Numbered from the stretch's first letter, positions 12,615-27,450 are shown. The stretch: DNA of 64,000 nucleotides from Trichoplax adhaerens (GCF_000150275.1 NW_002060970.1:226791-290790), one strand, 5' to 3'. Program-made: numbers and translations. The notes: generated from the sequence alone by a model not told the origin.

Positions 12615-15600
12615 ATGGCCATTACTACTCCAGTCGTTGCAATTTTAATTGTAGCGTGGGTAAGTAGACACCACGTTTGAATAATATCTATGAGCTGACT
12701 AACAAAAGCCAGCTAGTGATTTAGGAAAGTGAAAATTCCAGTTAAAAAATGGAGTCAGTGTCTTACAGTTCAGAAACAGATTAAAGGATCCATTACTTGA
12801 AAGGCGTCCATCATAGATTGATATTGATACTACTGCAGCTTTGATAACTTCCAGTTTGATTTACGTGTTACCTAAATGTCCAATAATTTCTAGATTAATT
12901 CTCGACGGCCTTAATCAATTTTAATGCATAAATGTATATCTAACTTTAGCATGTAGTCAAATAATTGTACTGCACGACTGTATTATATCACAATAATTCT
13001 TGCATGAAAACGATCTAAAATTTTTACTGTTTCATATAAAATACTGTTAATAATATTCTAAGCATAAAACATCCCTGAAGTTAGACACATAATAATGGTC
13101 CAGCTACGTAAAATAAGTTGTGCAGTCTAAAACTAGTTGTGGCGTAAAAATCATTCAAATGTCGTAGATAGAGTACCGTAATTATATTTATGCATGAAAA
13201 ATTTTAGCTAAACGTCATTTACCTGTTAATGCCATTTTGGGGTGATAAATTGATACCATGTACGCTATCCGTAAGACTGCAGCAACTAATTTGTTAGATA
13301 CCAGCTCATCAATAACGGTAGCGTATACCGTAGTTAAAGCATACCTTCACCAGTCAGCAGGAATCTTGCATATTTTTTAGCTAATAGCTGGTAGTAAATT
13401 AAATGCATATCTTTGCATTTAGTACCAGCTACATTGTAATTATTGTAGCTGTTATATTGAGCCCGGATTCCCTTATTTCCCAAGAAGTCATTATTTTTTG
13501 CTATAAAGCGCTAATCAATTGTGTTCGACTATCGAATATCATAATCTTCGAATAACACAGATAATTATCTCTATTTGATTTTAGCAAGACTTTCGTTTTG
13601 TATCTGCTATGACAAGTATTGCCTTCAAAGTGTCTTATATTGCTAAATCATGAATACCTAAGTGCAAATTACATAACTACAAACTTTAACGATTTTATAG
13701 CACTGTTTATCTGAACCGCACTATAGTACTGCTTTGAAATCTGCTCAAGTAAAATAAATTGTTGCAGTAACTATAGATATGTTTGCTGTCGTAGATGCAA
13801 ATTTATGCTGTTAAAAATACTTGAAGCGAAGCTTTTAGATTTGTTGAGTAATATTTTATCGACCAACCTGCTATGAGATACTTGTTATTTCTGCGTTATG
13901 AAAATAGACTTAGATTTAAAAGTATAGCGCAAAACCAAGAGTAGTCACGTAGCCTTGAACTTAGGAAGTACCATACGTTACTTAAATATTTCATTATCCT
14001 TAAAAATATTAATTAATTAATTAGGTATGGATCAATTTCACATCGACATTTTCTTCCAAATGCGAGTGCTGCAGTGATTGAAAAGTGCTTGCATAGAAAT
14101 TATCAAAGACAGTAATTAAAGTATCAATGCAAAAGCAATATTTTTATATATATTATACGAACGAGATTGAAAAACAAAGTTTCTACATTAAAAAAGCAAC
14201 CGAAGTAGTTAATTCTGGTTCTTTCTAAATATGTGCCATTTTAGGTTGCAATCTTTTAGGTCTACACGTAGCAAAATAATTCGAATCATGTTTACGTATT
14301 TATAATATTGATCGGTAGTAGTTATTTTCACCTCGATAGAAACAAGAACAGTAACCTAAGTAAAATAAATGAATCATATTGATATATTTCTATGTTTGAA
14401 ATTGTGCATGAGCTCATTTCAGCCCTGGTTAGGGACCACTTAATTTGTAATTAGTATATATTGTCGACATGATTGCTGTCATAAATTCACAGCCTTGCAT
14501 TTTCAATAGCATAGGAAATTAGTAGAATTTCATTGATTAATAATTATTATTTGGTTTATCGAACCTTATAGACTAAATTATTTCTGCTTGATTAACTTTT
14601 AACAGTAAATAGAAAATGCTTTATACAAAGATAATTAATATTTTTTGACTTAATTCTATCTTCGAATTATCATCTATAGATTGTTTCGTATGGACTCTTT
14701 GCAGGTAATCCTCAAATCTGTTTAATAATTATTTATCTAGCATTTCGTTTTATTAATAAGTAGAAAGATAGCTGCAAAAGTAGGTTAAAAGGCTTCTTTT
14801 AATAATCGTACCCCTACTGTGCATGAAACTTGGAGAAATTTAAATGTTTTAAAAGGCTGAAATTTTAATTACTTGTGAATAGTTAGGAGTAAATATCAAA
14901 GCCATAAAAGAGTTTGAGATATTAATTAATCTCGATATTTCATTTCGATATTATAGACGGTGCTGAAGTCAATACCACGGGCGTAGGAGGTAAAGTAAAG
15001 TAATAATTAATATGCATATAAGATAGCCTTAATTATTCAGAAGTTAAATTCCAATGGCAGTGCAATTTTCTTTCGATTAAGTACTTACTATGAAAAGATA
15101 CGAAAAAACTTTAAGTAACTTTTTATTTTAGAAATTGACAATAATAATTTAATTTACCTAAGATTTGATATAAAATTGTTAAAAGCATTTCAAATCAATT
15201 GAATACAATGAATTGCTACTTGCTCGTTACATATTCAAATATTAAACTGTAACTCATTTATAAGCTTTCATCGACTTTGATATCATGCTTGCAATCTAAA
15301 ACTAATTTATATGACTTCTGTAAGCTTACAAATGTACATAACAATCATATCTGTTTCACTTTGCAATTGTAATCAATTAAATGTAAGGTACTGGCTCTTT
15401 CTTGTTACTTTCGGACATTGTGATATGTATGTTTACATACATATATAAATTATGATATTACATCTACCATAAGACAAATTATCACACTGATTATAATGGA
15501 ATTGTTGTTTTATCATACTAGTCGAACTCTTGCTCGTGATACTTCGTACTTTATACTAATACTTTTTATTTTGCATTTAGTATCCAAGTTTCTTTTAAAT

Positions 15601-18600
15601 TTCTACTCTTATTTAACGATAGCTTTTTTTCCTCAGCATATCTTGAAATATAGTACATGCCCAATTTGATCATATCTAGACATCTAATAAATACCTTTAT
15701 AATTGATAGACGACCTGCTATTCAATAGTAAAACGAAACTTTAACTTTAATTTATTTAGAAACAAATAATTACTTAATTTCATTTGATCATACCATCCCC
15801 TCGAGCGGCTATAGAAGCAATCATTAAGATGTTTGACGACCATAGCTTTCTAGCAAATACCTAAAACGAAGCCATGATGTAATCTGACAATCAGAGTAAC
15901 GGAATTATATTCCATTACAGCATATTGCAGCACGTACAAATTCCATATCCTTAGATATGTTCCAATCTATTACACGAGTCATATAAATCTTATTTATTAA
16001 CTAAACTTCGATATCAAAAAATATCTTGATAATGCATTTATGATAATATATTATTTCAAAGAAGTTGATGTTTAAGGTCGATATTTTGTTTGTTAACGGC
16101 CTATTTAGTAAATGGATGATTACTTTATGTGAGAGCTGTTATTGTTAGAAACGAACAATTTTTAAAATAAAAGAAGTAAAACTTTTTGTAGATTGTAACA
16201 ATATGATATTGTTATCTAATTGCAAAATTACCGTATACAGTATGCTAGCTAGTTTTTAAGAACATACCTGCCTTATCGCTAATACAACAAAAGATGTTTT
16301 GTAATTTATTTCCATCAATTTTCATAAAAGAAACTGCATATTACATCTGATTGAAGTTAAATGACAAAATGAATTTATCTTCTATCATCTAAATTCATTT
16401 ACCTACCGGATAAGATAGGCATCCATCTACAATTACCCTTCCATCTTGTTTGCATAGTAAATATCTACTAGGTCAAAATAGATATAGATATGCAGTAGTT
16501 TTTTTATTGCAGATAGCTTTCATTGCTATGACAACTTATTTTATTTTTCTTGCCATTATTCCTTCGATTGTTTCGGTACCATTACAATTTCCCGATCATA
16601 AATCAATATCGAATTCATTATTAATTGAATGTTTCTGATTGACCTTCAGTCTATTTGCCAAGAAATTGTATCTAAGAATGACTGATAGTAGATTTTGCTT
16701 GTCGATTATAATATCAAAATTTTATTGGATATCTATTGTGATACAATAATTTAGATAAGAATAATAGATAGGATTCAATTATTATTACTCATCGCTTTTT
16801 ATCATATTTTCTTAAGATAAAGTTCATGATGGTTCATCGTCAATTATCTTTGAATTTATTTCCGTAATACTAATCTAGCTTGAGTGGATACAAAGTGTGA
16901 TTATAGTTAAAACATTTGCGTTAAAATTGATGCTAATTAATTCTAATATAACAGCAGTCTTGTCATTCTACGTTTTAACGAGGTTACTTATTTTTAATCT
17001 AAAGTATTTCTTGCAATTTTTCATAAACTAAATCCTGAAATATGTCCGTTAAAATCCTAATGATGCTTAATGTCTTCCATTTTTTACTTTAGATTGCCCT
17101 TATTCCTGGTATAAATATAACAATTCGACATGTATACGCACAATAAATATGTTCAAGAATTTCCATGATGCTCAAGATTATTGTCGTGAACGCTATAATG
17201 CCGATTTAATCTACCTTGACACTCGACAAAAAGAAGAATTCGTCACTCGTTATGTGATCGATTGGAATTTCCCTGCTTACTGGATCGGATTAAAATATCA
17301 ATTAGATCTGCAGTTACAATTAAATTATTTGTGGTTGGCGACAAATTATACTCTCCAAGACTACGGTTATACTAATTGGCATAGCCAAGGTCATAATTTA
17401 AGTTATGGTCAATGTATTATGACGTTAAATCAAGGCCAACAATGGACCTGGGAAAATAATGGTTGCCATGATGAGTTTACATTTATATGTGAAGCGAGTA
17501 AGTTGAGTAAATAAATCTCTGACATTGAATGATATCAAATGAATACATGTTGATACATATTATCACTGATTTCTTACTTTCCGATGTCGTCTTAAATAAA
17601 TACTACGATAGTTTAAATAGAATAGATCGGATCAATAAACTTTAATCACGAATATAGTTCAAATTAGCGTTGTTTATTTAATTGATTGGCTAAACTTTGA
17701 TTAATACCGATGAAATAGCCTTTTCAGTAACAATAATTGATGTTATAGATTTTATTCACAAACCGAAGTCATTTACTTTGCATTTTTATTTGATATCGTA
17801 ATAATTTCACTTTTGATATATCAGTAAGGTAAAGCAATTAATTAGTTTATTCGTAAAGATATTAGCCTAGTGACAATTATAAAGAGTCTTCAGACTATAA
17901 ATGATTGTACAATCTTGTAAACAGCGAACTTAATTTACCAATATATCCTCTTTCTAAAGTTTTCAATTCTTACTAAATCATTAGAATATTCGTTAATGAT
18001 GTCATTGCATAGTGCTTGATGATAAAAAATGAACAAAATCAACGATTGAAATAATTTCACTATTCAGCTTTGATTGACATAATCAATGTCTGGATTAAAA
18101 TAAAAGAAATTGTTAATGTTGAATTGCAATTATGCATGTACTTTCAGATATAACAGCTTTGGACGTTTACAAAGGTCTCAATTATACATTTACGTCCAAT
18201 ATTACCTTCATCAATTATACTGCACCTAGCCCGCAGCCTCTCAATATTTCTATTAATCTTACCGGTAAGAATTATTTTATGATATTAACTTAGTGAACTT
18301 AGAACAATGAGTCAGCTCTAATCCTTCAATTCTCTCTTTCCTATCAATTATATATTTATAATTATTCTTTAGATATTGACTACCAAAAACCACTTATACC
18401 GACAACGCCCAAACCTGTACAGGGTAAGGCTTATAATCTAGAGCTTTCTTTTACAATGCAGCATCTGGATGTCTAATTATAGTGATAGGTTTTTATCGTA
18501 ACAGATTAACACAGAATTACTGTTACTAACTAATATCATTACACTAACATAAGCAAAATATGATACTAATTTCAGGAGACTATGTCAGTACTTTTAGCAC

Positions 18601-21600
18601 AATCTATTATTTATACGCAAGAATTGTATAGGAGCTATTTCCTTTCTGTCGGATAAGTTTTCACTTAAACTTTAATTTAATATTTGACATGCATGTATTT
18701 AAATATATATAATTTAGGATGCCCCTACGATGGTATTAATTATAATGGAACCTGCATCAAAATGATTACCTTGTTTCGCAGTTTTGGTGATGCTAGGAAA
18801 TTCTGCAAGCGACATTATCAAGGAGACTTAGTATCGATCGAAACACAGGATAAAGAGAGCTTTATTTTAGTTAATCTAACTGGTGGAGCCTACGGCGCAT
18901 TTTGGATTGGTTTAAGGCAATATCCAGAACACCCACAGCATGAAAATGAAACTTGGGTTGCAACAGGACAACGAATATTAAATAACAACAGTTATACTAA
19001 TTTTGATAAAGACAATAACTTTTACATTAATAATTTCGATTGCGGTCTTGTTATTCGAACTTTCGAGGGATATAGATGGGTATATATGAGCTGTGAAATT
19101 CCATTAATCTTTGTTTGTCAATATGGTAAGCTATGTGTCGATATAAATTTAGTAGAGTTAGCCAATACATAGATGCTACTATAGCTTTAGCGTTTGCTGG
19201 AAAATTATTTCCAATAGTGAAATTGATCACATTTGTTATCATTTCAATCTTAATTAGATTCCTTTATTCCGACAACAACACCAAATATAGGTATAAATTG
19301 ATGACACAGTTCGGATTGCTGTGCATTGTTTGATGACTCTAATTTTCTCTCTTATTACAATACATTACTGATATTTCTCTAGCAACGACAAATCCCCCAA
19401 CAACTACTGCAAGTATTCCGGCTGAAGAGAGCAGTAGCTTTTCGTCAACTACCGCTATTTTGGAAGAAAGTACCAGTTCCTTATTAACAGATTCGAGTAC
19501 GATTAGAGAAAGTGCTTTGTTATCAGTCACTAGCATCGTTGATATGAGCAGCAGTAGCTCGACATCATGGACGAATACTCCAGCCGATAGTGCAAGTTTA
19601 TTTCTTTCTAGTTCTGTATCCCATGACCAAAGTATGGTTGCGCATATAACAAGTACTACCATTTCTAATTCTGATGCAAGTACAAGTTTTCTAGTTTCTA
19701 ATGTGAACCCATCAGTAACAACTGCAGTTGTTCCTTCAATGATCGCAACTGAAACTTCTAGTAAATTTACTGGGGTTATAACTTCTAGTACATTTGCAGA
19801 CATCGCAAGTACTCCTGTATTCGGTGCGACTGCTTCATTATCCAGCCAGAATACTCCTTCATCGAGTATAAGTACTCCTTTATCCGTACCAAGTGCCCTA
19901 ACATCTAGTATGGCTACTCTGACATCCAATATTAATACGCTAGCTATAACCTACAGCTCTTCAGGAATAATCACAAGTACTACTGCGGTTACAACAACAA
20001 ATACGACATCGTCATTGAGCTTTTATACCTCATCCTCAATTACAAATACTCCAAGTACAAGTAATCCAAATACAAATATTCCAAGTACAAATACTCCGAG
20101 TCCAACTCCAGCATCATCAGAACCAGTAACCACTAAAACTACTATATTTGCGCCAGCTACTAATCCTGTTAATACTATAGCAACCGCTGCTGCAACACCA
20201 TCCGAAGGGACTCCTTCTTCTACTAGTTCTACTTCTACTTTAACTCCGGTCCTTGTTTTACAGCAGGTAAACAGTTCTTCTGCTTTAACAGACAATGATT
20301 GCAATTAACATTTAAGCCAACTTACTGACATTGCTTTAGGCTGAAATTTTAATGCATAAGGATACGTATAAACTAGTTTAAATTAGACTTCAGGAAGCTC
20401 AATCAATGATCCGGTAGCATCACATTTGCTTTTAATAAACCCTGTTAGTCCGTTTATACATAATCATTTCGCAGATATATTATATAGTACATTGAAATCA
20501 TTTTTTCTTATTTACTCTACTGTAAGAAGATACCATATTTATAATCTTGATATAAAAGCAAATTCTAATTAGTCAATAGTAATATATTGCCCAGCATAAA
20601 GAAACATTTAAATTATCTCTAATATATAAACTAAATTAAATTATACCAGGTGCTCGAAGAATATATCCAGTATTTTTAATCTTGATATAAAAATACATTC
20701 TAATTAGTCAATAGTAATATATTATCCAGCATAGTGAAACATTTAAATCATCTCTAAAATATAAACTAAACTTAGTTATGCCAGGTGCTATATTAATGGT
20801 TAATTGCGTTGGTTTTGTTAGATAGCTGGGTTATCGGTTAATTCATCGATCCAGAGAGCAATTACGCTTCTAGAGAATTTAGGTTTATCGTTGCAACAAC
20901 AAAATTTAAATCAAACTATACAGCAAAAGACACTAGCAATTAATGGAATTGTCAGTATCTTGGAAAAAACTAATTTTATAACAGCTGGAAATAATGAAAA
21001 AGAACAGTTAGCTCAGGTTAGATACTTTATGGTGGAAAGTATACTTGTTATTATTACACCTTACTTTATAAGGCCGCTAAACTGAATTCAACAGTATGCT
21101 ACTATGCTCTTACTCACACTAATAACCACAACCATTTTAATTAACAGCAATATATTGACATTTTAACAACGCTGATGCAAACTACTAATCTACCCGGTGT
21201 AAGTTTGCGAATAAGCTTTCTGATTTAATAAGCAAGTTAACAGGACGGAAATGTTAAATAGAAACCTAAACAGCTAATTTCGTATAACATAGCAAACATC
21301 AGAGTTGGGTTTTCAAGTCATGAATGCCGAAGAAAAATTAGGCCAGTATATTGGACAGAGTTTATTCACTTCTCAATCAATTTCAGCACAAAGTAGTATG
21401 ATAGGTAAGTAGAATCAATGTTTACTTTTCTGCGGTTATTCATCCCTATTATGCATTTTCAAAAGCTTGCAATAGTAAATTATATCATTCGATAGCATAC
21501 TAAAATCATTTTACTTTTAGAGTGTGATACAAGCGTGATTAATTTAAGCGAATAAATTATTCATTGCAGCTTTCAAAATTGAAAGTAAAACCGCAGCAGA

Positions 21601-24600
21601 TTTAGCAAAAACAGGATATGAATTATTCTGGCAGGTTGGACCTGAAACAGAATCTCAAGCAGCAATTGCGCTACCTAAAGAACCTTTTTCATCCTTAGGT
21701 AAAATTTACTGCTAAACCATGGTTAATTTGATTGTGCAGGATAAAATTTGTATAATGTTTTCTTTTTAGAATAGCACACTTCATTTAGACAATCATTGAT
21801 TCTAATAGACTATAAATTATTAAATTCTCTTTCGAGAATATTATTTACTAACAGTCTGCTGTATGTTATTTAATCCATAATAGATCCCGGTACAATTGTT
21901 AAAATTAAAGTTTCTCTAAATCGGGAACTATCCAAGTATTTCTCATCCAACGCAACCAATCTGAAGTAAATTAAATAAATGTTAAATAAAGCTTTTGTAA
22001 GCGTGAATTTTCGATTTTACAGTAAATCATAGTGATTTGTACTTATAAGAAACAAAATGCAGAGACATCTCTGCCCATTACAGTATCGAATTACTTCATT
22101 GCAAAAGTATCGTATAAAAGGAACATTGAAGAGCTGAAAACATCTATTATAGCTAAAATTTCCTTATAACTACGAATAAATGATAATATTTCCTTCATAG
22201 TATTAAAACTTGGTAATTAACAAGATCGAATTGCGAGGAATAATGATTCATCTACATATCCTGGTTTTCTTTTGCTAAATTAAAGCGATCTGCAATGATA
22301 GTCTTGTTGTCTAGAATTTTTAATTTTACATTGATTTGGGCTAATGAAATATGAATAATGAAAATTATATCAGTTACGATCGAAGGCTAACATATTCTCT
22401 AGTGTTGTAATTTCAGATTAAATAAGCTCTTAATATTTAAATACTATTACTAGTCTTATAGTATTTTTACTTTGTCAATTCTTAGTAATCAGAATGGCAG
22501 TCTGGTATCGGTTATCCTTTCTTGTACAGTTACGCCTGATATACCCATTAACCGCAATTTTCCCTTAAATTATACTATTCCACATCTGCAGGTAAGACAA
22601 ATTGTTTCTACAGAATAAGAGAATGGTCAGCAGTAAAGTAGCAAATAATAATTTTATATTTTAATATCGTGCAGTAAAGTGGTGATATCCTAAAGTATTC
22701 TTTTTGCTAGCTCAGTTTAGTTTCAAATTTTTTTCTTTTATCTTCTTCAATAATCTGAATATTTCTGCGTAAGTAAAAGGTGCCATGTAAAGTTAATGTT
22801 AATTTGAACATTAATTTACTTATAGGTTTCTACTGTAGATCGCAATCGATCCTGCGTCTTTTGGAAAAACCAAGCGACGTAAATTTTCTAGTCTATGTTT
22901 TTCAATACGATTGCTGTCAAAGTTTATTTCTTTATTAACGTTTTCGATGCAGCGATTGAAAATATCTTTCTTTATTGTATAGAATAATTATTTTTTTATT
23001 TATTGCTTGAATTTAGTTCATGGTCATCATCAGGGTGTAGAGTATCCGACAACAACAGCAATTCAACTGTTACTTCCTGTTCTTGTGATCATTTAACGCA
23101 TTTTGCTTTATTACTGCAAGTACAGCCGGTAAATTATATAGCCGAAAGATAGAATCTAAGTTAATTCCGAATTGCTGAGACACCATTAGCGAAAGAGAAC
23201 ATCTGTTTAAGATTCTTATTTTAATGTTGTACTCTTTCCTAATAGGTAGTAGTCAATGTGTCAACGATAGACTTTACAATTTTAGGATATATGACCTATA
23301 TCGGAAGTGGAATTTCAATCTTTTGCATTATGACGACTTTGTTCGTTTACAGCTTACTGAGGTAATGAATGCGTAGTGTAATATGAAGAGTGCACAATAA
23401 ATGCTGAATTTAATATAATGAGTACAACTTTGAAACTATTTACAATACATATATTTCCTATTAAGATTTAATTGTAGTAAATGGTATCATTTCTTGATGA
23501 CTAGGTTGAAAGGTGAAAGATTCATCGTCCATCGAAATTTATTACTTGCCCTTATGGTTGCACAAGTATCATTAATTATTGCAACAACCGGGGCAAATCA
23601 TAAGGTTAGTCCTGGCGAAGGCAGAAGTTTACTGTAATATTCCTTTACTTTTTATCAATTTGTAATCAAAATCTTTTTATCGAAATTGGTTTAGATACTA
23701 TGCCAAATTTCTGCTGTTCTATTGCATTTCTTTTATTTGGCAACATTTAGCTGGATGTTAGTCGAAGGCATCCATCTATATTTTGCTATTATTGCGGTAT
23801 ACAGCCATAAAAGTAAATTGCAAATTTATTTTGGAGTTGGATGGGGTAATTTGAAATTGACTAAAGATTAGCTTACATAATTTTATGCTCGATTTCCATA
23901 GTTCAATGTTCTGTCAAATAGTAGCTACGTGAATAAAATTAGCACCGTAATTGAAAAATCTTATTCAATATTTTAAATTGATTAGGGATACCTGTTATCG
24001 TTGTTTCGATATCAGCCATCGTCAGATTTGATAGCTACGGCCAGGATGAGAGGTCGAAATTAACAATTTATTATGATTTGACGTCTTTTGATTACTTACT
24101 GATATTTTAATTTTCATCAGATGCTGGCTATCTTATGAGAATGGATTTATTTGGGCCTTTATTGCTCCAGTTATAGCAATTTTATGTGTAAGTACAAACT
24201 ATGAGCTACCGTATAGATTGATATCCCATAAATAGATGAGCTGCGATTAGTTAAATGAGAAAAGCTCGGTCGGTAGATTACATTTAACGTACCAAAGAGA
24301 TTAAACATCATTTATTGATCCGATTTAAAATTTTATTTCGGTGAATAGAACACTTTTAAAAAAGTAATATCGATATCTGTTTATTATATTTTAATGCTGC
24401 TACTGGATAAACTGGTATACTGTAGTATCGCATCAGATCGAATGGCATTGCAGTAGAAGGCCAAAACAACTCATTGCTAAAGCTCACTTTGAATAATTTT
24501 GTAAACTTTTAGGCTAATATCATCATCATGGTTGCTGTAGTTAAAATATCACTTGCTGCAAACGTAGCAGTATCGCGTGAAAGTAGAAATTCGCTTATTG

Positions 24601-25728
24601 TGAAGTCAAAGTAAGTTAATGTATTATAATTTTGAAAATGACTTTATCATAACTTGATGATGGAGCGTATAATTGGAAAGAATAGTGCGTAGAGCTTTGA
24701 ATGAAACCAACTAAGTAATTGTATCTTGCACGAATATAGATCCTTAGTTAAGGCAACAGCTGTCTTATTTCCGATTTTGGGAATGACTTGGGCATTTGGA
24801 TTGATCCCTGCAACACAACAAACCATCATATTTAGCTATTTATTCGTCATATGCAACTCTCTACAGGTGCGAATTTTTATATTCCATCATTAAAGCTGCA
24901 TATGTACACCTAGAAATAGAACAAGGATCTCTTTCAATTAATATCTAGGGGGCCTTTATTTTCCTGTTTCACTGCATTTTTAATTCAGAGGTAAGGCATG
25001 CACATAGGTTAAAGATCGCTGTGTATACCTTATTTGAAACTTAATGACTACTTTGTGTTAGAAGTATAAATATAAGTGTACTAACCGAAAGTCTAATTAA
25101 CTATTTATGTGAACTAGCTTGCTACTGCAGTTCATTTATGCAGCACGTATGTCTACTGTAGTATTACTATGCCAGAAGATAATAATATGTATAAGATATC
25201 TTGATGTAGAATAATTATAATCAGTTATGGACATTAGCCGTAACCTCGATAGTAGATGTTTACTTTCTGTAGGATTATTTCAAGATGCAGTGATCGCCGT
25301 CGATAAAACATTGTTGCCATTTATGAAAGAAGAGTCTATGTCGGTAACGAAGCTGTGCTACATCACTGACATTTTATTCTCATTGGATATTTAGGTACGA
25401 CAAGCCTATAACATCGTTATTCGAAGGAAAACAACTGTGATATCGTTACATCAGCAAAGTTCAAGGGTATGTCTAGCATTACTTGAATAGGTTTAGAGAG
25501 TATAATGCTCGATCACGTCAAAACATGATGTCTACGTTATTACTTTAAATATGTTAATACAATCGCCAATTGGGTACATGTGTAGAAAGTATCTTATTTG
25601 CCTTGCTTCTGTTTCTTTCTTTTACATGGAATATCCACCAACAGAGAAAATTGACTACTCAATTTAGCTCTACCGGTCCGGGCGATACCCGATTTGAAAT
25701 TAAATTTGGAGGTTCAACGCTCGTCTAA
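12615..25728 (+). CDS. Adhesion-type GPCR with two C-type lectin domains and a Ser/Thr-rich stalk
   Basis: Twenty-six exons: 12615-12659, 14680-14704, 14957-14989, 17093-17497, 18148-18264, 18373-18423, 18718-19125, 19383-20266, 20822-21016, 21148-21198, 21305-21404, 21570-21698, 21884-21965, 22486-22591, 22826-22878, 23017-23128, 23246-23361, 23505-23604, 23695-23845, 23986-24052, 24121-24187, 24513-24610, 24740-24866, 24949-24990, 25395-25466, 25645-25728; 3720 bp, 1239 residues, frame closed. A signal peptide (MAITTPVVAILIVAW then IVSYGLFA) is split over two exons. C-type lectin domains lie at about 35-169 and 226-361, both with WIGL. A Ser/Thr-rich stalk covers 362-656 and a GAIN-like region follows. 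The GPS motif reads CSCDHLTHFALL, with the cleavage site after HL at 921. Seven membrane segments follow (933-1188), including WMLVEGIHLY in TM3, FPILGMTWAFG in TM6 and IFLFHC in TM7. The tail ends STLV, a class I PDZ ligand. The ligand is unknown. The three 5' exons are the least certain part. Confidence 0.88.
20542..20789. repeat. Two diverged 113-bp direct repeats in a GPCR intron
   Basis: Copies at 20542-20654 and 20677-20789 share long blocks such as TCTAATTAGTCAATAGTAAT and end CCAGGTGCT, with scattered substitutions. They sit in the intron between the stalk exon and the first GAIN exon, separated by 22 bp, and look like a local tandem duplication. Confidence 0.85.
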
Positions 25729-27120
25729 TAGCCACAGTCAATCTTGATAGTCATAACTAGGACATCAGCATTCATTTTTAGTTAATGCTGGATTGATTTA
25801 ACTTGGTATTTAGCAATTATTATCGATCGGATAGAATGGTTCCATTCTATCCTGATGTTCTATCACTGTTCTTCCTCTCAATTTCTCGAAATAACTATGG
25901 TTATGATCACTCATCGCTGATATTATAGAACATATTTGGACGTATTGCTAACATGATATTGATCATTTTGCAAAGTCTTTGATAACGCTACTTTTAAAAG
26001 CTACATGTCATGTTTGCTATCCCATTTTATCGCTAGTTTTGATTGATGCATTCAACAGCAGCTTTAACAAGTCTAGTAAGCTTGTAATTTAAAGGATAAC
26101 ATGAACTGCCATCATGACTGGACTCGGTTACCGTACCTCATAAACATAGAATTGCCATGATCCTACCTTTGTATTAGAATATTGTTCTTTTTTTGTTTTT
26201 GTATGGTATTGACAGTGAACAATTTATCATGTCGATGACAATATGGATTGGCAATAAAAGAAGTGAATTGAAAACAAGTTGCTTTCACCGATGTAGTATA
26301 AACTTGCATGTAGGAATAACGGAAGGGATAGTACTATACCGTAGAGTTGTGTATTGCCTAGGGGTTAACCCATTCCCCTAGTATGATGCTTTTGATCAGG
26401 GTCAGAATGGCACCTACAAGACGATCGTTGAAGATGCAGTCAATGAAAGATTGAACTGCTAAACTAGGCTAGCTGTAAACCACAACGATTGACCATCTAA
26501 AACAAGGCTAGCAGTAAACCACAACATCTGTAGATATGGCATGATTGCATGTAATCGTGTTCTCGTTCATTCTCTTGCTAACGATCATGCCAGTGTCATG
26601 GATGACTATAAGATGGAAACGCTTCCGTCTGGCGATTTGTTTACCCCCTCAAATCAACAACACCAGTCGACTTTAGAGAATGGACAGTCGTCGTTGCATA
26701 GTTCTACTCAGCTTACAGTACAGTCGATCTATCAGTAATGATATTTCTTGTATGTCTAAAGATTAATTCTAATTATGAATTGATCCAATACTGATTTCTT
26801 CCCGCTGTTGGGTCGATTCTGATTGTCTACAGTGTGTCGACGGATTGGTGAGGTAGAAGCCATTCAAAGTAAGTGCTTGACATTGGACTAGAAAACTGGT
26901 CAGGAAGTAGTTCGTGACCTAAAATGACTCCATACTGCAATAAAAAGGCATGCAAGCCATCACTAGCCCATTGCACAAGGTTGTGCTGATCTGTCTGCGT
27001 GCCATTGCAGCCAAAATTGAAAGTCTATTTCTTGCAAACGCAAAGATAGAATGGATGGCTAAACCTCTTTCGACCTCAGTCATACACAACTGCAGGTCTT
27101 GTAGCTCTCTTTTTGAATGT

Positions 27121-27450
27121 GTTCCGTACGGTGCGGACGCCAGGATGGACTTGGGAAATGGTCAAAAGGTCCCTGACATTGATTGACTAGCCTGCAGTAT
27201 AATGAAGTACTGGAATGTACGGTACGGACGCCGGCATGGACTTGGGAAATGGTCAAAAGGTCCCTGATATTGATTGACTAGCCTATAGTATAATGAATGT
27301 ATCAAAGTAATGGAATGTACGGTACGGACGCCGTCATGGACTTGGGAAGTAGTGAAAAGGTCCCTGACATTGATTGACTGGCCTAGAGTACAGCATAATG
27401 TATCAACGTACTGGAATGTACGGTACGGACGGTGGGATGGACTCGGGCAG
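27121..27450. repeat. Tandem satellite, period about 91-101 bp, four units plus a distant fifth
   Basis: The landmark GGACG preceded by a GTACGG-type block recurs at 27135, 27226, 27326 and 27427, giving periods of 91, 100 and 101 bp. Units share ATGGACTTGGGAAATGGTC, AAAAGGTCCCTGACATTGAT and GACTAGCCT. A diverged fifth unit lies near 27733-27830, leading into an ACAGT array. The minus-strand open frame across it (27162-27470) is an effect of the repeat. Confidence 0.85.

Noticed and set aside
16450-16638. 62-codon hydrophobic frame before the first lectin exon, as a signal-peptide exon
   Set aside because: It lacks an ATG and a phase-compatible donor; the exons at 12615, 14680 and 14957 give a signal peptide with matching phases.
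19339-20304. Long minus-strand open frames opposite the Ser/Thr stalk (19339-19929 and 20023-20304)
   Set aside because: They are the complement of the repetitive Ser/Thr codons of the stalk exon; the plus strand fits splice phases and the receptor model.
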